From UMGS1279 sp045534095 (GTDB lineage: Bacteria; Bacillota; Clostridia; Oscillospirales; Acutalibacteraceae), in contig JAZSJA010000011.1 in NCBI GenBank assembly GCA_045534095.1, positions 1 to 16,186 on the forward strand: a DNA stretch of 16,186 nt. The letters are read 5' to 3'. Under the pieces are notes generated by a model, which was not told the DNA's origin, made no database searches, and worked only from the letters and a program-made list of their open reading frames with translations. A program made the translations under genes and the position numbers. The stretch's first letter is position 1; each line of letters starts with the position of its first letter. This document shows positions 13,681 to 16,186 of the stretch, in pieces.

Positions 13681-14613
13681 TTAATTATTTTTTGATGATT
13701 TTTTTCTGAAATAAATTGCAACACAAGCAACGCCGCCGCCAACAACCAATATACCACCGATTATCAAAAGGGTTATTAAGGTGCTGTTGCCTTTATCTTT
13801 TTGAGCGGACTCATTATCGTCCTCTTCATTTTCTGTAATGCTATCCTGCTCCATATCGATTTCTACATCAGTATCAGATTCGGTTATAGCACCTATTGTG
13901 TTGTTTGCAGACTCATCTGAAGACGCTGTGTTTTCGTTAGTAACGTCGCCTGACTCAGTTTTTTCATCGGATAGGGTATTATCAACCAAAGGCTTCTCAA
14001 CGTCAAGAGTTTGATTATTGGTTGCAACGTTGTTTGAAGATGTATTTGCAGAATTTGAATCTACAATAGAAGATGATGCCGAAGGATTGGTTTGCGATTG
14101 AGTTTGTCCGCCATTTTGAGAGGTGTTTTTGTCAGAATTCTCTTTGACATTGATTTTAAAAGAACAATCTGTAAATTTAACACTACTATCATCAACGGTA
14201 ACAATATCTGTTATTGCAAATTTTATTTCACTTTCACCTGAAGGTGCATTCTTTAAAACCTCAAAGGTGTAGGTTACTAAAACTCCGTTTGTAGTAATAT
14301 TTTCAGGTGCGAAAGCATCCATCCAAATAGCCTTATTGGGGCTCTTAGTTAAGGGACCTACTTGAGTGATGTCTTCAAAAATCTTACCATTTTCAACCTT
14401 GGTTAATTTAAGCACCTTGGTATCATAGGTTGTCTCGGCGGTGAGTGCTATAACACCGGGGTTGTTCTTTACAACCACATCCACAACAAAGCTTGTTTTA
14501 TCAACCGAAAGACTTGCGTTAACACTTAAATTACCCTCTGCAGCAGATGCAGGAATAACTAATGTGATAAGCATAATGGATACGAGCATAATTGAAACTA
14601 AAAATTTTTTCAT
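13681..14613 (-). CDS. membrane-anchored cohesin-domain surface protein
   Basis: The 310-residue product begins with a signal peptide (MKKFLVS to ASA at 22-24). A beta-rich domain at about 28-157 resembles cohesin: ASLSVDKTSF, then YDTKVLKLTKVENGKIF at 63-79, and TNGVLVTYTFEVL with APSGESEIKF at 108-132. A low-complexity acidic linker rich in Ser, Thr, Asn, Gln, Asp and Glu (158-275) leads to a membrane helix (278-301) and a basic tail RKKSSKNN. The domain should therefore be displayed outside the cell. Cohesins classically bind dockerins in cellulosomes, but single cohesin-like domains also occur in proteins without a known partner, and no dockerin lies nearby. I start at MKKFL because of an AAAGGAG site 8 bases upstream; a 30-residue extension overlaps the cls gene. 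It follows cls by 20 bases. Confidence 0.8.
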   Translation of the reverse strand: MKKFLVSIMLVSIMLITLVIPASAAEGNLSVNASLSVDKTSFVVDVVVKNNPGVIALTAETTYDTKVLKLTKVENGKIFEDITQVGPLTKSPNKAIWMDAFAPENITTNGVLVTYTFEVLKNAPSGESEIKFAITDIVTVDDSSVKFTDCSFKINVKENSDKNTSQNGGQTQSQTNPSASSSIVDSNSANTSSNNVATNNQTLDVEKPLVDNTLSDEKTESGDVTNENTASSDESANNTIGAITESDTDVEIDMEQDSITENEEDDNESAQKDKGNSTLITLLIIGGILVVGGGVACVAIYFRKKSSKNN

Positions 14614-14633
14614 AATTTTTTCTCCTTTTTGTT

Positions 14634-16169
14634 TTACATAAATGGTGCAAAGAAATAAAGAACTGCCTGTTTGATTTTTAAGGTTATAGGACGTTTTTTC
14701 CATTTTCTGCGATCAATTTCTTGGCTTTGATTTTGAATCTCCAAAAAATGTTTTTTAATATCTAAAACGGTATCATTACCGCACATCCACACGCCACATT
14801 CAAAGTGGAAGAAAAAGCTTCTATAATCCATATTTATGGTACCGATAGTTGCTACCTTATCGTCCGAAACGAAAAACTTTGAATGTATAAATCCCGGAGT
14901 ATATTCAAAAATTTTAACGCCCGCCGCAAGTAATTCCTCGTAAGAATGTTGGGTTACCGGGTGTACGTATTTTTTATCCGGAATATGGGGAGTTATTATC
15001 CTAACGTCAATACCTGACGCGGCGGCTAAAGTTAAAGCCCTTATCATTGCATTATCTACAATAAGGTATGGCGTTGCTATATATACGTATTTTTGTGCTG
15101 TATTCAGCATTTGCATATACAAACCTTCACCGGGGTTTTTATCATTTATCGGGCCATCTGTAAAGGGTTGCACAAAGCCTGCAGTTGGGCGAACGTAATC
15201 GGTAATATATTTAGGATAACGTTGCCTTTTGCCCACGCAAAATCCCCACATATTTAAAAACATTACAACAAATGAAGAAACTGCCTTACCTTTAAGCATA
15301 ACGGCACAGTCCATCCAATATCCGTGAAGCTCAACGGCATTTATATATTCCTCTGCAATATTCATACCACCCGTAAAGGCCACTTTGCCATCAATAACTA
15401 TGATTTTACGGTGATTACGATTGTTTTGGAACAGATTGACCGACGCCGATATTTTATTAAATATGCTTACCTTGATTCCCTCGGCACGCAAGCGATCGGC
15501 AAACCCTTGATACTGCCTTGTAATGGAGCCAAAGTCATCAAAAATAATACGAACCTCCACTCCGTTTGCCGCTTTTTGCTTTAGAATTTTATGTATAGGT
15601 GCCCACATACGGTCTTCCGCAAGAATAAAAAATTCAATAAAAATGTATTTTTCTGCCTTTTCAAGTTCCCTTAAAATTACAGGTAATGCCTGCTCTCCGG
15701 GAGAGAGGTAAACGCATTCGGTATTATCGTAAACCGGAAACCCTGATGCTTTTGCAAGATAATCTGACTGACGTGAATGATGCAGGTCATCATAAGCTAA
15801 TCGATTTTTCACCATAGGATCTTGTTTTAAAAAATGCTCTGCACCTTCGCTGAACTTTTTCATTTTCCTTTTTATATGAGGTAACATTCGGCCTCCACCC
15901 CATACTAAATAAGCAAGTCCGCCTACCAGTGGGAAAAGCAAAATGAATATTATCCACATAAGCTTATAACTTGGATTGCCTTTTTTTGTGACGATTCTAG
16001 TAACGGTTACGAGGCTTATGAGCTGAAAAACGGCATATACCCAAAACGTTTTACCTGCAAAAAAGTAAGCCGTAGCGGCAAAAAAACCTATTTGTAAAAG
16101 TACAAACCCTGCAATTATCATAAGACGGGTACGCACGTTAGCACCACGCTTATGCTGATGCTTTGCCAT
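14634..16169 (-). CDS. cls: cardiolipin synthase (phospholipase D family)
   Basis: This enzyme makes cardiolipin by joining two phosphatidylglycerol molecules at the membrane. The 511-residue product has three N-terminal membrane segments (about 14-36, 42-60 and 68-90; the PLDc_N region) and two HKD catalytic motifs: H253-K255-D260 (HRKIIVID) and H429-K431-D436 (HSKFFVSD). The first is followed by GKVAFTGGMN and the second by GTINMDYRSFF, both as in Cls enzymes. Length fits bacterial cardiolipin synthases (about 480-510). The ATG follows AAGGAGG by 8 bases at the right edge of the window, so the gene is complete. Its promoter lies outside the window. The cohesin-type gene follows on the same strand 20 bases later. 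Confidence 0.93.
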   Translation of the reverse strand: MAKHQHKRGANVRTRLMIIAGFVLLQIGFFAATAYFFAGKTFWVYAVFQLISLVTVTRIVTKKGNPSYKLMWIIFILLFPLVGGLAYLVWGGGRMLPHIKRKMKKFSEGAEHFLKQDPMVKNRLAYDDLHHSRQSDYLAKASGFPVYDNTECVYLSPGEQALPVILRELEKAEKYIFIEFFILAEDRMWAPIHKILKQKAANGVEVRIIFDDFGSITRQYQGFADRLRAEGIKVSIFNKISASVNLFQNNRNHRKIIVIDGKVAFTGGMNIAEEYINAVELHGYWMDCAVMLKGKAVSSFVVMFLNMWGFCVGKRQRYPKYITDYVRPTAGFVQPFTDGPINDKNPGEGLYMQMLNTAQKYVYIATPYLIVDNAMIRALTLAAASGIDVRIITPHIPDKKYVHPVTQHSYEELLAAGVKIFEYTPGFIHSKFFVSDDKVATIGTINMDYRSFFFHFECGVWMCGNDTVLDIKKHFLEIQNQSQEIDRRKWKKRPITLKIKQAVLYFFAPFM

Positions 16170-16186
16170 AACTACAACCTCCTTTT

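Noticed and set aside
13681..14703. Longer version of the cohesin protein with 30 extra N-terminal residues
   Set aside because: The extension overlaps the cls gene, destroys the signal-peptide start and lacks a ribosome binding site, while MKKFL has a strong one.

Overview
The window looks like chromosomal DNA from a low-GC, endospore-forming member of the Clostridia (Bacillota). The evidence is a complete eight-gene spoIIIA operon, AT-rich intergenic DNA, AGGAGG-type ribosome binding sites and sigma-A type promoters. A cohesin-like surface protein suggests an Oscillospiraceae/Ruminococcaceae-like gut lineage, but that placement is inference. I see no transposase, integrase, phage gene, CRISPR array or rRNA. 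Almost every gene lies on the minus strand; only the TetR-family gene and putP lie on the plus strand. No stretch longer than 300 bases lacks a gene.

Positions 1-850 hold a minus-strand operon of seven tRNA genes, transcribed in the order Val-Asp-Phe-Gly-Val-Asp-Phe. It has a promoter at about 791-819 and a hairpin terminator directly after the last tRNA. The Val-Asp-Phe triplet occurs twice around a single Gly gene. Positions 853-2887 hold a tightly coupled minus-strand operon: a GtrA-family membrane protein, a class I SAM-dependent methyltransferase and the redox chaperone Hsp33 (hslO). A divergent control region (2888-3070) with two good promoters and a 19-bp palindrome separates it from a TetR-family regulator. 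A putP-type sodium/solute symporter follows, with its own promoter and a strong terminator.

Positions 5482-8284 (minus) carry pncB (NAD salvage), a cytosolic metallo-beta-lactamase-fold hydrolase and a small YcxB-like membrane protein, with short gaps that indicate one transcript. Upstream lies an Asp23/Gls24-family gene with its own extended -10 promoter. Positions 8765-13525 hold spoIIIAA-AB-AC-AD-AE-AF-AG-AH, the mother-cell part of the channel that feeds the forespore during engulfment. A plausible sigma-E promoter lies upstream of spoIIIAA. The right end holds a two-gene operon: a cardiolipin synthase and a membrane-anchored protein with a single cohesin-like domain, closed by a terminator just before spoIIIA.

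Most of the window is ordinary core-genome material. The points most worth a second look are the isolated cohesin-type surface protein downstream of cardiolipin synthase, the tRNA-Asp copy with two unpaired acceptor positions, the terminator that can pair with the tRNA-Phe 3' end, the palindromes around the tetR and putP promoters, the putative sigma-E promoter, and the pncB/MBL-fold/YcxB operon. I found no clearly new multi-gene system.
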